Assembly (NCBI GenBank): GCA_021234155.1
Contig: JAJEKV010000296.1
Span: forward strand, 124,001 to 188,000
DNA from: Isoetes taiwanensis
Taxonomy: Eukaryota > Streptophyta > Lycopodiopsida > Isoetales > Isoetaceae
Direction of reading: 5' to 3'
Length of the DNA: 64,000 nucleotides
Shown here: positions 37,419 through 48,629 of the stretch, in pieces
Layout of the letters: every line of letters starts with the position of its first letter
Numbering within the stretch: the stretch's first letter is position 1
Made by a program: the position numbers and the translations under genes
The notes under the pieces: generated by a model
Told to the model about the DNA's origin: nothing
The model's input: only the letters and a program-made list of their open reading frames with translations
Databases searched by the model: none

Positions 37419-37825
37419 AAAAAAAATGATGTGATGAGTATCTTCACCGTTGTAATTGGTCTTGAGGATTTTCATACTATTGTAACCGCCCCCGCACTAT
37501 TAATAAAAAAAAGTTTTTGGTTATAATTTTTGTCACAAATGTTTCGCTAATGTATGATAGTTCTTTCTATGTTTCTTTCTATGTTTCTTTTCATGTGTAA
37601 CCGCTAGCAGTTCTCAAAACCTTCGTTGATCAGACCCGCCTCGATCCTCCGTTGTTGCTTGCCTCTTCGCATGTGAATAATCTTGCTGATGAGAAGTAAT
37701 CCACGCATGAAGGGGCCAAACAATTTCGACCAGCCCTGATTTAATCTGATCCATCGAAGGTTCACAAGGTACTTTCGGCACCCAAGTCGGTCGAATAACT
37801 TCTAGGTTGATATCATCAAGATGCC

Positions 37826-37977
37826 AAATTGGGCTTTGAATGTTATTCGACCTATAATTGCAGACTTATTTTTTCCGGGTGGCACATGCTCAATACCCAA
37901 ATGGGTTTGCATGGCATGTGCCACCCAAAGGAATGGAGGTACAAATTATAGGTCTAGATGGCATCCAAATGGCGATT
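37826..37977. repeat. MITE-like hairpin 1, first copy
   Basis: Nested complementary arms are 'acctataatt' (37850) with 'aattataggt' (37943), and 'gggtggcacatgc' (37877) with 'gcatgtgccaccc' (37914-37926). It is about 150 bases including the outer weak arms, 'gatgccaaatt' against 'ccaaatggc'. A small non-autonomous element or a hairpin RNA source are both possible. Confidence 0.8.
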
Positions 37978-38026
37978 TGGCAACCATTCAAGAGGATCAC
38001 GCCCGTGCCGATGAAAGAGACTGAGT

Positions 38027-38142
38027 AGCAGCATCGAGACTTCCCAACCCTTGTTACCCCTCTTGAACAATGGAACTTAGCATGTAAACTAAGCTACATT
38101 GCCCAAAGAGGAGGGGAAAGAAAGATTGGGAAGTCTCGATGC
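38027..38142. repeat. MITE-like hairpin 2, first copy
   Basis: 'gcatcgagacttcccaa' (38031) is complementary to 'ttgggaagtctcgatgc' (about 38126-38142), and the inner arms 'caatggaacttag' and 'ctaagctacattg' pair around 'catgtaaa'. It is an almost complete foldback of ~112 bases. Confidence 0.88.
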
Positions 38143-38616
38143 TTGAACTCATCAATCACTAACATCCAATTAACCCCAAGGAGGTAACAAGAATTTTCGA
38201 GAAGTCTATATTGTTTGCCATGGAGAATATAAAGCCCGGTGACCCGACAACCATTCAAGAGGGAAAGATTGGGAAGCCTTGGCTTTTCCTAACATTTTCG
38301 AAGTTTCTCGTTGACGATCTAATTCGCCACCCGAAAGTGAGCCATGTCATCCTAGGGGCAAATTAGATACACCAAACGTAAAAACGAAAAGAGACTAAGC
38401 CGTGGTGAGCGAAGTTGAAGTCTCGAGAAGTCTCAAAGAGATTAAGCCGTGGTGAGCGAAGTTGGAAGTCTCGAAGTTAGGAAGTCCACTAATCCTAATT
38501 GGCATCCGGCCCCTAATTAGGATGTTCAAAAATCACTAACATACTTACTTTACTTAACTACAACACAAACAACTCAATGCGCCAAGAACCCCCAAAATGT
38601 TATGTAGACACTTCGG

Positions 38617-38769
38617 TATGCCAATTGGCTTTTGAATGTTATTCGACCTATAATCAGATTTTTTTCCGGGTGGCACATGCGCCGAATACCCAAATGGGTT
38701 TGCATGGCATGTGCCACCCAAAGGAATGGAGGTACAAATTATAGGTCCGTGATGGCATCCAAATGGCGC
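38617..38769. repeat. MITE-like hairpin 1, second copy
   Basis: The same nested arms as at 37826-37977 are present with few changes ('cctataat' at 38648, 'gggtggcacatgc' at 38668, 'gcatgtgccaccc' at about 38707, 'aaattataggt' at 38736). It belongs to the tandem duplication. Confidence 0.85.
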
Positions 38770-38968
38770 ATTTACGCATCAAAGTTAACGGACGCCGGCC
38801 CTCCAATTTCAAGTCATAGTGATGCTCAAGGTTCTCCATCAATAGAAGGAGTTAGGATGTTCCATGATTTGGTGCCTAACAGCCACTATATAGATGGACA
38901 ACGCCTGTGCACCACTTTGGCTTGAAATTAGAGTGCGCCTCACACCTCGACGCCGAGACTGGTTCAGT

Positions 38969-39077
38969 GCATCGAGACGCCCCCCCTTTTGCCGCTCTTT
39001 GGACAATGGAACTTAGCATGTAAACTAAGCTACATTGCCCAAAGAGCCGGGGAAAGAAAAACGGGAAGTCTCGATGC
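38969..39077. repeat. MITE-like hairpin 2, second copy
   Basis: 'gcatcgagac' (38969) and 'gtctcgatgc' (39068-39077) bracket the same inner 'caatggaacttagcatgtaa' palindrome. The left outer arm is degraded to 'gccccccctttt' compared with the first copy. Confidence 0.85.
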
Positions 39078-39904
39078 TTGAATTCAGGAGTCAAAGCTTG
39101 CTTCAATCACTAACATCTAATGAACCCACGTAATCGCTAGCAACCACTAGGCCTTATATCCTCCGCGGGCCACAATAAAAAATAGAGTATTTTTTTTGTA
39201 ACCTCCTCTAGAACTTAACGATTTTCGCCCGACCCCCATTTTTGCTGCCTTTGTGTAATATAACCTAGCAAAGTATCTAAGATACATTGACACGAGACAC
39301 GCTAAAAGAGAGTGAGAGCAAAGCTCGCCCTTCTAAAGGAGGTAACAAGAATTTCGAGAAGTCTATATTGTTTGCCATGGAGAATATAAGGCCGGTGACC
39401 GACAACCATTCAAGAGGGTTGCATGTGCAGATGTTTTGACTCACTCACCATCCAACCATGACCATCCAAGAGGGGTCGCCTTTGGCTTACTTCCTTTCGA
39501 AGTTTCGTTAACGATCTAATTCGCCACCGAAAGTGAGCTGATGTCATCCTAGGGGCAAATTAGATAATGATAAACAGAAACTAAGGAGACTCACCTGTGG
39601 TGAGCCGTGGTGAGCAAAGAGGACAAACAAAAGAGACTAAGCCGATAAAAGAGATTGGGAAGTCTCAATGCCTTTACTGGCCAAACGTAAAACTAAAGAG
39701 CGATTTGGAAGTCTCGATGCTTTTACTATGAGCACTACTCGATCCTTTGATAACATCATTACACCTTGTTTGAAATAACGCCATTATACCCGCCATTCAC
39801 AAAATGATACAGTCAAAATTTGGCATGTCTAAAAATGTAATATCTCATTTTCATTGGTCATTTTGATCAATATAATCACCGCGCCCCCGAGGTGGTGGTA
39901 AGAA

Positions 39905-42900
39905 CTGGTTAATGTCCGCATCGCTCTCCTTCACGCTGCTCCTCCACCCCCCTCCACAATTCCATCTCGCAAAGGTTTGAAAAGTGTGCATCTGCCCATC
40001 CCTCCCGCGCGAAGGTCAAATGTGGCAACGCTGGCATGCGACCTTGCATATTAAATATGGCATATTGTAACTCAGAAAAATCCATCCGCCTTGCAAGGTT
40101 GGATGTAAGCTTGCTTTGCAACATCCAATCAAGAACACATCGCATGTGCATACGATGCCCACACCCTAGAGTGTACCAGCCCACTGTCGGTCGTTGTCAC
40201 CACAAAATTGGCAATGTTCAGAATCAACAACCTTTAGCTCTTCCCATCGACTCTCATACAAATACTCATGAGGGAGATAGGATATCGACCGCCCAAGTCA
40301 CCCTAAAAGGGTCGAGTCTAACGATTTGGTCAAATTCGCGCAAGTGCTCGTTGTTTTCTAAGGACCGCTGCCTCCCCTCGCTTAATGCCGCTTAGTTGCC
40401 GCTTAGCGCCCCTCTAATTCAGCCGCCATCTTGTCATACCCATCGCACACGGTCCTTCGCTTAATATTCTCTTCAGAAAGTGTTAGGTTCCGACTTCTCT
40501 CATTCTCTAGTTGGGCCCGAATATCCACAAGGTCATTCACGGCCCAGCCACCGCCGCTACCCCGGGCCACCTCCAAAAGTTGATAGCGCCAAAGAACAAG
40601 GTATGTAATGGTGATGGGCTCACCATGTGGCTCCACTCTCGCTATCTTCCGATAGCTTGACCCTCGTCGGCTGCCACTACCGCTTCCCTTGCCTCCATTT
40701 CCTACTCCCATAATTTACGCACTTCCTTCACAAGCTCAGAGTATACTTGCTGCAAGAAAACTCTTACTAAACTCACCGCTGTGGGGTAAATGTCCCTTCA
40801 CTTGACATGACGCCGACCGCTTTTGCTCGAACCACAAAGATTCTTGCACTCGTGAGCCTTATACTTACCCCGCCTACTAGGCCACTCACTTTCAAACTCA
40901 TTCTTGTCCAAATTTGTGATTACATCGTCGAAGTTCCGCTCCACTTTGACAATAGCCGTGCCCCCCCGCCAGCCTACATTATGCACCTCGCGGATGGTGC
41001 AATTATCCCTCTTTGAAACTTCATCCATCGCGACGCAACCTTCTTAACTCTCGCCGCGGCGAAACTCATTCGCCTCTTGCATGTGCCGCCGCTTTCCATT
41101 TGCCGAAAGCAAAATGACATCTCAAGCTCGTTTCTCCAACCCTTCATGCCAAGGAGATCGAGTAGAGGGGGTCCTCAAATTAGAGGGAACCGAAAATCCA
41201 TGCTGATCCCGCGCCGCTCGACGCACTCCACATTCCGTGGTGTCGTGATTCAATTCTTCGGCCCCGCTCGTGGGACATAATTTGGACCGCCGACTTCTAT
41301 AGGTGCAATCGACCGACTTGTATAGGTGTGTTTTGACTTTTGTCTTTATAATGTTCGTTAGTCATGCTACATATAAAAAGCATAGAATAAATAACACAAA
41401 AACACACCTAAAAGGAAAAACTAAGCTACACAACACACATAGACAATAATCTTTCAAATAGCATCGATAAGTGTTTAATGAATTTAGTTGGAATATTATG
41501 TAATACAAGGATGTTTGAATGTAAGTGAATATGCACGCTTAGGCGTGACTAGGACCAGCTTGGTCTAATGCATCGCCGCCACCCCGCCAAGTTGAAGAAT
41601 CCAACTGATTCCAATTGTGGCCTCGCACGGAATTGGAGAGCAATGAAAACCGCCCGCATTGTGTCAAGTAGTCGGGCCATATCAAATTTTCGTGTTTTGT
41701 CCCTCATTGGCTTACTCAACGCAATGTTTCAAATAGTCGACATTCTCCGATGCTTGCCTTGTCGCTCCAAGTTTCCTATTGACTCCATGTAGGAGTGCTT
41801 ACTAGCAAAGTCGCCTAAGTAGTAGACAATGTACGCCGCCCTGTAAATCAAAGTCAACCCTTGCGTGCACCGCCTTCGAGCCACTACCAAAAAAAAAAGA
41901 TCATCATGCATATATGGATGCCCCGCCCTTTCCATCTCAATTCTTTTTCTTACCTTCGCCATCCATACCCTTGTAATGCCATCGCTTTTACCTCCACCGC
42001 CTCGTGGATCAACCTCGATTCACCCCAATCACAAATGCCAATGTATACAAACCGAGGATTAATACATCCCTTCTCCTTTCCATAATCAAAATGGAGCAAT
42101 ATATTGCCCGGATGCAAGTCCATATGCAAATATCTTTCTTGATGGAGCTTTCAGAGTCCGCTATGTAATGACATTGCTAAGTCCCCAACCCTAGATGCAA
42201 CAAATAATTTTTTCTTTCTCAAGGCCCTCAAGCAGCCTCAAGTCCGCTCTCCAACTCGGGGACAGCTCCCAACTTCTTAAATGCAAGCTCAAGAAAGGCA
42301 TTGGACCCATGACTTGTGAAGAAGGTTGCCAACTAACCTCCATTCCAAAATGGGAAAATTAAGCCTTGTCTTTCTAGGCCGGGTTGTGCTACCAATGCAA
42401 CAGATGATACACCCATGCCTAACTTGCATTCCCGACTCCCTCATGTTCTTCAAAGATAGCTTCCACTAACTTATTGGGTTCTCAGACTAGACTGAAAAAT
42501 TATTATGTTGAAGTTTTACACAATAAGGTTCATCCTTAATAAAACTAGACCCTAAAATATTGCACTTGTACATCAAGGCCATATGAACCGTAACCAATTT
42601 GTTGTCTGCTTATTATTTGTGATGAGTCTACCATGGCAAACCAAGTAGTCTTAGCATCCGCTTCTTCTACGAGCTTCCCACTCCCTATCCGTCTCACCAG
42701 ACGCTTAGCTTTTATGGTTTGTGCCAACACTTTCTTAACAAGATGGGGGTTGATGGGCTTCTTTCTTCAATTTTCTGTTGGTCCATGCCGCATTCCATGT
42801 TTCGGCTTTTTTCTTTCAGCTCTAGCCTCAAGCGATGACTACTCAAATTTGCAACTTCGCGGATCATATTGCCGTAGTGCGGCCGATATTACCCACTATC

Positions 42901-43300
42901 CATGTATACTCTCTTGCTCACTCTTTGCGTGCTCTAGCTCCATCATTCGAAGCTTAAAAGCCTCTCTCAAGCATCTTTTACCAGCCCCGCATGGTAGTCT
43001 AGCCATCCTTCCTCTGCTGGTAATCAATTCCAAATCTTGAGTGAGGCATTGCATAGCCGATTACACAACCAGTTCATAAAATCTGGTCTCAAAGTAGACC
43101 ATGCTTGTTGTGGTCTACTTTTTCTACGCGGCAAAGGTCGCAGAAGATGACTCAGTTGTTGCTCAGAGTTTGAGGTTTGAGACGCTATGCTCTATCCGAG
43201 ACACTAATGCCACATTTGGTTGCAAGTTAACTTCCGCTCTCTTCCAAGTCATACCGCTTGTTTTAAAGGATTGTCTAGCGACTAGCAAAATGCAATCGCT
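39905..43300 (-). pseudogene. Protein-kinase-like gene with C-terminal coiled coil and RING finger, frameshifted
   Basis: Read on the minus strand: a helical N-terminal part (43030-42740) leads to a kinase glycine-loop-like ISRQQIGYGSYG (about 42605-42570). The catalytic loop HMDLHPGNILLHF (about 42125-42087) has the HxD...N pattern, and YIGICDWGES (about 42047-42018) supplies a DWG in place of DFG. Downstream are a basic linker (41028-40800) and a charged coiled-coil stretch with RAQLENERSRNLTLSEENIK (about 40530-40470). A RING-type finger follows: HCQFC (about 40230-40215), CGHRMHMRC (about 40162-40135) and a shifted CQRC pair (about 40043-40030). Kinase plus RING in one polypeptide suggests signalling or ubiquitin transfer; the function is inference. 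The gene converges on the hAT transposase and lies between the GACGC blocks, so it may be transposon cargo. Frames break repeatedly. Confidence 0.6.
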
Positions 43301-43965
43301 GCGATAATACACAACCGACAACAAAGAACACCTACAAGTCAAGCAAAGATAAAACTTTGAATTTAGTGCTTAGCACATGAGGGTAAATCAACTCACTCTA
43401 ACCAAAACAAAACGCTAATTTTACGCTTCCTATTCCTACACTAAGACCCTAACATGAGTATGTATGTGCAAGGCCAATTATAGGGTAACAAATAAAAGGA
43501 CCAAAACACGATTTATGATCTATAGCCCACCACGCCAAAATGCAAGGCTAGCAAGTTTTAAATGCATTGCACTTGTCCCTCGTGTCATGCTTTTTTCAAA
43601 AGACGAGACCAATCAATGCTTATCAAAACATACGCCAGTTCCTATATTAGTGTCCGGACTTTCATCAACAACACCATCGTGAACTAGGGTGTGAATTAAT
43701 AAAACATTCTTCTAACCCTTAATAAAAGTACAACGACACCTTTCGACACCGCAAGGACCAAGGCCAACAACGGGCCAAAGCGAGGGTTATACTCCTAATA
43801 AAGGATGACCCTAGTTGCCTTAAGCTTCAAGAAGGTTGCCACCCACCCCTGCAGATGGCTTAAATAAATGCGGCAATACCTGTGCAAGGGGCATGCCTAT
43901 GCTCTTAGCAACACGCCGACCCTAAAAAGCCCTCCTCGGCTTGTCGCTTAAGGGAAGGCAACCAA

Positions 43966-43996
<31 letters not shown>

Positions 43997-44260
43997 ACTC
44001 TTGAATTATTATTTGCTTAAATTGTTATTATTTTTTTTTTTTTCTAAAATAGGCCAAGCTCAACCCCACGTAACAAGGCACTCACCATCGCATACGCCTT
44101 ACTTGGGGGCAACAGCGGGGCCTAATCATGGACCTAACCCGCCTACCTATCAAAAACAACAAAAACCTAAAACTAAGAAAACAAAAAAAAAAAAGGTTTT
44201 GGGTGGCAAATTGCAAGGTTGGGCGCTAAAGAAATTACCTTTTTGGCAATAAAATCAATC
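43300..44260. other. No gene seen; poly-T and poly-A tracts
   Basis: This is intergenic sequence upstream of the minus-strand kinase gene. It has T runs at 43967-43990 and 44029-44043 and an A run near 44184. The kinase-RING promoter would lie here, but no convincing TATA box was picked out. Confidence 0.5.
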
Positions 44261-44319
44261 CGCTACGCCGCGAATATATATATAAAAATTTCAAGACGAG
44301 AAAACTTCGGCCACAGACG

Positions 44320-44584
44320 CCGAAACTTTTTCACAGACGAACGCGGAAAATCGGGCAGACGTCGAACACCGGCTACCGGCCAGACGCTTAAAGTTAGCTT
44401 AAAGCGTCGCTGAAAAACTTTTCGCTGCGAAAAAATCGGGTAGCGTGTGATACGCCAAAGTTAGACCACTTTTTAATGACGCAAAATTTAATTTTCGCGT
44501 CGCCGAAGTTTTTTCACAGACGCTTTCGGAATCTTCAGACGCTTAAATTCTTTTTTCCGTCACTTCTGAGGTTTTTATCACGCT
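44320..44584 (+). repeat. CAGACGC/GCGTCGC subterminal-type repeat block (right)
   Basis: 'cagacg' or 'cagacgc' occurs seven or eight times, with 'gcgtcgc' in opposite orientation near 44403 and 44500. It is the partner of the block at 34.15-34.43 kb. Ends of large plant DNA transposons often look like this. Most units point the same way in both blocks, which is unusual for a strictly symmetrical element. Confidence 0.7.
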
Positions 44585-44599
44585 AAATCATTATTTTAT

Positions 44600-46160
44600 T
44601 AAAAATACATATTTTTTGACTTTATACGCCGAGGAATTTTAATTTTGTAATGTGATAGAACCTATCCCTGAATCTAACTGCGGGAATTGGCTCTTTCAAT
44701 GGACTCGTGACATCGACATTACTCTAGAAACCAAGTTTCATGGGCGTAAGACCACCCTTCTCCAAGAAGCATCAAAATCGCCTCGCTTGTAGTCAATTGA
44801 CCTAGGTGGTCGCCTCCAAAATATTGCCATGTAGGGCTTTCGTGTTTCTTTCTTTGGCAAAACGGCATTGTAGCTTGGTCCCTAGACCGCCTCAGAACAT
44901 TTTTTAGTGTCCATCTCCCGGGCTTGGCCTCTCCTCTCCTCGATGAGGCGCCAAGAAAGTCCTGACCTTGTTCGACTTGGGGAGGAGTGCCAACTCTTTA
45001 AGTTCTTGAAGCTCCTCCAAAAATTCCAAAGGTTGTCATATGTCTTGCAAAAAATCCTAGTCATCATGTCCATGTCACCAATATCTTGCCATGTCACTCA
45101 AAGATTGCCAACATCACTACATGTAAAACGAAAGATGTACATTTTCCATTTTGACCTAGTCAAAGCTTGACTTTGCTTACTTGGCATACCATGTCACCAA
45201 TTGAGGGCCACATCCATATAGAACGAAAGATGTATATTTTTTCATCTTTGACCTAGTTAAAGCTTGACTTTGCTTACTTGGCATGCCACTCACCAATTGG
45301 AGGGTCACCTCATCTTTTTTCATGCTGTTTGTTGGTGCCAGAGTAACGACATCAAGATTCTATTATATCTCTATCTCTAACATATATTATTTTTGCCTGC
45401 ATTTTCCATAGAATCTATTTGAGAACAAAGGAATTAAGAAACTAGAATTTTCAATATATTTTAGTGTTGAATTCCTACTATGATGATCTAGTGAAGAGGG
45501 TAGAGACAAATGCCATTTTATTCAAAAGAGTGTCATTTGACATGCTCAGTTTGTTAACCTTGCTTTCAAAGATTCAAGATGATCAAGTTGCAAATAATGG
45601 TCACGTAAGGGAAATAATTTTGGATTAAGGGCATAAGAAATAGCACACGCCTATGATGGTCACAAAAAGGGAATAATTTTGGATTAAGGGCATGAGAAAT
45701 AGCACATGCCATCATGGAAGCATGCTCTTTGTTAAGGTGGTCATGTTAGGGCTTTTTGTTATGAAAGAAATTAATGATTATGGATTAAGGGCCTTGGTAT
45801 CAATAGTTGTTGCATATTTGAAGTTAAGGCAACATTTGTATGGAATGCTTATAACCAATGTAAAATCGAGGGTAGGATCAATTCAGGTGCATCCACCAAC
45901 CATGGCCCGCCACGCGTGGTGATTATTCCTTTAAAGAATGTTACTGATTTTTTTAGAGGAGACGACGACAAATTTTTTTTCTATGCTCTTCTTCCTTATT
46001 TAGACCTTTTCGGGTTTTCACCCCGATTCTCGGCATTTTCAACTCACATTATGGCCCTTCACCTCGCATTCGGCGATTTCATCCTCCCAGAATTGATCCT
46101 ACCCTATGATTTCCGTTTCAAGAAACACCGGGGCTTAAATTAGGGGTGTCGCCCGATTCT
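44600..46160. other. No gene; two small tandem duplications
   Basis: 45126-45212 and 45221-45307 repeat 'gaaagatgtacatttt' and 'aaagcttgactttgcttact' at about 95 bases spacing. 45598-45655 and 45657-45715 repeat 'ggaataattttggattaagg' at about 60 bases spacing. No coding sequence was recognised. Confidence 0.7.
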
Positions 46161-46163
46161 GCC

Positions 46164-46377
46164 TTCAAAGAAGAGGGGCATTATTTGAGGTGGAAAAGCA
46201 ACAAATATCTTAAAGAAATTGACTTGTTAAAAGGATATTTGTATACAAGAAACACCCGGGGCTTAAATTTCGCCCGGGGTGTTTCTTGTATACAAATATC
46301 CTTTTGGAACAAGTCAATTTCTTTTATAAGATATTTGTTGCTTTTCCACCTCAAATAATGCCCCCCACTTCTTTGAG
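46164..46377. repeat. Near-perfect 214-bp foldback
   Basis: Arms 46164-46267 and 46273-46377 are reverse complements almost base for base. Outer ends are 'tcaaagaag' and 'cttctttga', and the centre is 'gggcttaaatttcgccc'. A partial third copy of the arm tip ('agaaacaccggggcttaaat') sits just upstream at 46121-46141. Because of the symmetry, both strands show the same short open frame (a GHYLRWKSNKYL start); this is not evidence of a gene. Confidence 0.95.
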
Positions 46378-46840
46378 CTTGCTTGTAGCCTATATAAAAA
46401 AGGAAATACATATTCGAGAATTGTGCGCAATGGATCGAAGACCATAGATGCTACATTGTTTAATATCACGTAATGCACAACATGCCCCAAACCTAAGGAA
46501 GATTTGGAAGGGCCGATTATGGAAAATGTTGGGGCCATAGGTCCATGGCCAAACTAACAAGGATGTGCATGTAAGCACACGCCCTAGCCACTTTGACCAT
46601 GGCCATATGGCTGAATATAGCATGACCCATCGAAAAAAAACGCAAAATGAAACATACATGTTGAAAATTAAAGTTCAATTAAAAAAAATATTATGTAGTA
46701 AGAAAAGTGTAATGCAAACCGAGAAACCGAGATGGGCGCCCAGATTTTAGCTAGCATGGGACGGCCCCATTTGCGCATCTTCGTGAGTCTCATCCTATTG
46801 GTTAACTAACCTAGGCCAATTTCAGCCCTAGCCGGTTTCC

Positions 46841-47263
46841 TTGGAAACCCCACCAGGATTCAGTTCAAGCGTAGCTCCACTTCCGGATCTCCAAACTCGG
46901 ACCTCACCACTTTCCATGGCGGATCTCTATGGGCTTGCTTCTTACCCGCATGAATTTCGTGATCAGACTCCCTTTTGCTCTAACACCGCGCCATACCTAT
47001 TCTTCTCGCTCAGTATTTATATCCTTGCTTGTGTTTCTCTTTTTTTCTTGGCTATAAAAATGCGTGGCTTTGTCTTCTACCCGTTTCTTTTTTCTCTTGG
47101 CCGTAATCAAAAATGCACGGGGCTTTTTCTTCTACCTTGGCCATCTCATTTGGGAGTTTTTCTTGCAAATTGGGGCAATTCACCGAGCTTTGGAGCACAG
47201 ATCATCGGCCATTTGCTTGATTCTGGTATCCATTTCATGGTCGTTTCCGTTTTTCTATTTTAG
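46841..47263 (+). CDS. Unrecognised ORF (140 codons)
   Basis: An open frame begins METPPGFSSSVAPLPD. Its first ~45 residues have ordinary composition; after that it is F/L/S-rich with a possible membrane segment (SLSIYILACVSLFFLAI). The later part resembles T-rich intron sequence. 'gtatgctgcaggttatcaag' downstream (47291) looks like a 3' splice site, so the first part could be a first exon. No homologue was recognised. Confidence 0.25.
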   Translation: METPPGFSSSVAPLPDLQTRTSPLSMADLYGLASYPHEFRDQTPFCSNTAPYLFFSLSIYILACVSLFFLAIKMRGFVFYPFLFSLGRNQKCTGLFLLPWPSHLGVFLANWGNSPSFGAQIIGHLLDSGIHFMVVSVFLF

Positions 47264-47399
47264 TGTCCTTCAATATTTCTGTTGTACTCTTGTATGCTGC
47301 AGGTTATCAAGGCTATCACTGAAGATCAGGGTAGCCCTTAAGGATGAAAGTTCGCCAAAAGGCTATTTTTTAAGGGTATCGAGAAATTTTGACGCTATG

Positions 47400-48480
47400 G
47401 TTTAGTAGGGCCCGTTATAGATCAAAAAAATTAAATTAGTCAACTTTTCTACAAACAAATCTCACTCCACTTGAAAATTCGCCACATCCACTAAGCGTCA
47501 TAACTATGGATTTGCCTTATCCTCTACCCTCCTTCTCGAAGATTTATATTCTAGGCTTTCTTCATAACCTAATCTATTCTCCATATCCATCCAGGTACAT
47601 ATGATAATTTTAAGAGCTATTTTTGTAGCTACTTTGTTTCAAATACTTCAAAGGATGCACTGGAGAGTATTTTTTTAGAGACCTCCCGTTTGTTAGATTT
47701 ATTTTATCTACAAGGATAAGCCACGTTCGCATTTGCAAAGGTTAAGTTGTGGTATTGCATCATGCAACTACATCTATAATGTGTTTGTGTCCTTGATTAA
47801 ATATGGATGCTGGTGAATAAAATTTCACCACAGAAATTGCACTTGAAAAATAAAGACACTTAAATCTTGGCAAAATAATATTGGATATAATTCGCCTAGA
47901 TTTCTATAAAAAACATTCATGTGTAGAAAACATTCGCCGGCATAACTAACCTTGCAACTCTATTATTCGCCCGACCTTCTAAATTATGCTTAGACAAATT
48001 TGGCCTTAAAGGCAACCCTGCTGAAGATGGCTAATGCAAAAAGAGAAGTAATATTTTGTCTTTGTTATTTTTTTTGTTTCAAGAGCTGTTAGAGAGTCAC
48101 TGATGACGATTTCCTCCATAGGATCACACCACATTTCTTGGAAAGCGGGATCAGCCCGGGATTTTGTGGTTGTTTATCTTTCTTTGCATGGTGTTTATAT
48201 ATGTCCACAAATGCACTAAATGCTTCGCTAGATGGCCACTTACAAGCAACTCTACGGGTTTATTTCCTAACTTGAGATTTGACATGTGCCAATTTTTGCT
48301 TCTTAATTTGTAATGATCTTGCAACTTTGACAGAAATAGCAAAAGCTCCTCGGGCCCCCCCTCGGTTTCAAAGATGAAGTTGCAAAATTGTCGGTTGTCC
48401 TTTCTTGAGCAATTTTTGAAGGATCTTGGGGCGTAGGACCGAAAGTGTGTAGTATCTGGGGGCAGTCTTTTTATATGGTG
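47400..48480. other. No gene seen; possible intron or 5' region of the Gly/His-rich exon
   Basis: This is AT-rich sequence with no recognisable coding content. If 48494-48627 is a 3' exon, its upstream exon or intron may lie here. Confidence 0.4.
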
Positions 48481-48493
48481 TGTTGGACACCAT

Positions 48494-48627
48494 ATGCGAG
48501 GGGGGCATGGGTATGGTCATGGACATGGCTATGGTGGCTCTGTGCATTATAAACATGGTCATGGCCTAAAATGAAGCATTTTAAGCATAAGCACCACAAG
48601 TTAGGGAAGTTTAGCAAATGGGAGTAA
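48494..48627 (+). CDS. C-terminal exon of a Gly/His/Lys-rich plant protein (glycine-rich protein A3-like), one frameshift
   Basis: From 48494 the frame reads MRGGHGYGHGHGYGGSVHYK then HGHG, and stops at 48572. In the frame starting at 48571 it continues MKHFKHKHHKLGKFSKWE to a TAA at 48625. A GHG-rich stretch followed by KHKHGKFK-like residues is the typical tail of the small plant XYPPX/glycine-rich A3-like family (recalled, not searched). The proline-rich XYPPX part was not found upstream, so an intron or loss is likely. A single-base error would join the two halves. Confidence 0.45.
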
Positions 48628-48629
48628 GA

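Larger units (their letters stand above)
37800..39730 (+). repeat. Imperfect tandem duplication, ~0.8-1.1 kb units
   Basis: Three landmarks occur twice in the same order: the 'gggtggcacatg' hairpin (37826 and 38622), the 'gcatcgagac' hairpin (38031 and 38969) and 'aggaggtaacaagaattt' through 'aggggcaaattagata' (38178-38370 and 39338-39567). The spacing grows from about 796 to 1160 bases, so the second unit has gained sequence. A third partial copy of 'gggaagtctc(a/g)atgc' lies at about 39657-39720. Confidence 0.9.

Noticed and set aside
46146-46411. Two matching open frames on opposite strands
   Set aside because: They are the same sequence read from each arm of the 214-bp foldback, not two genes.
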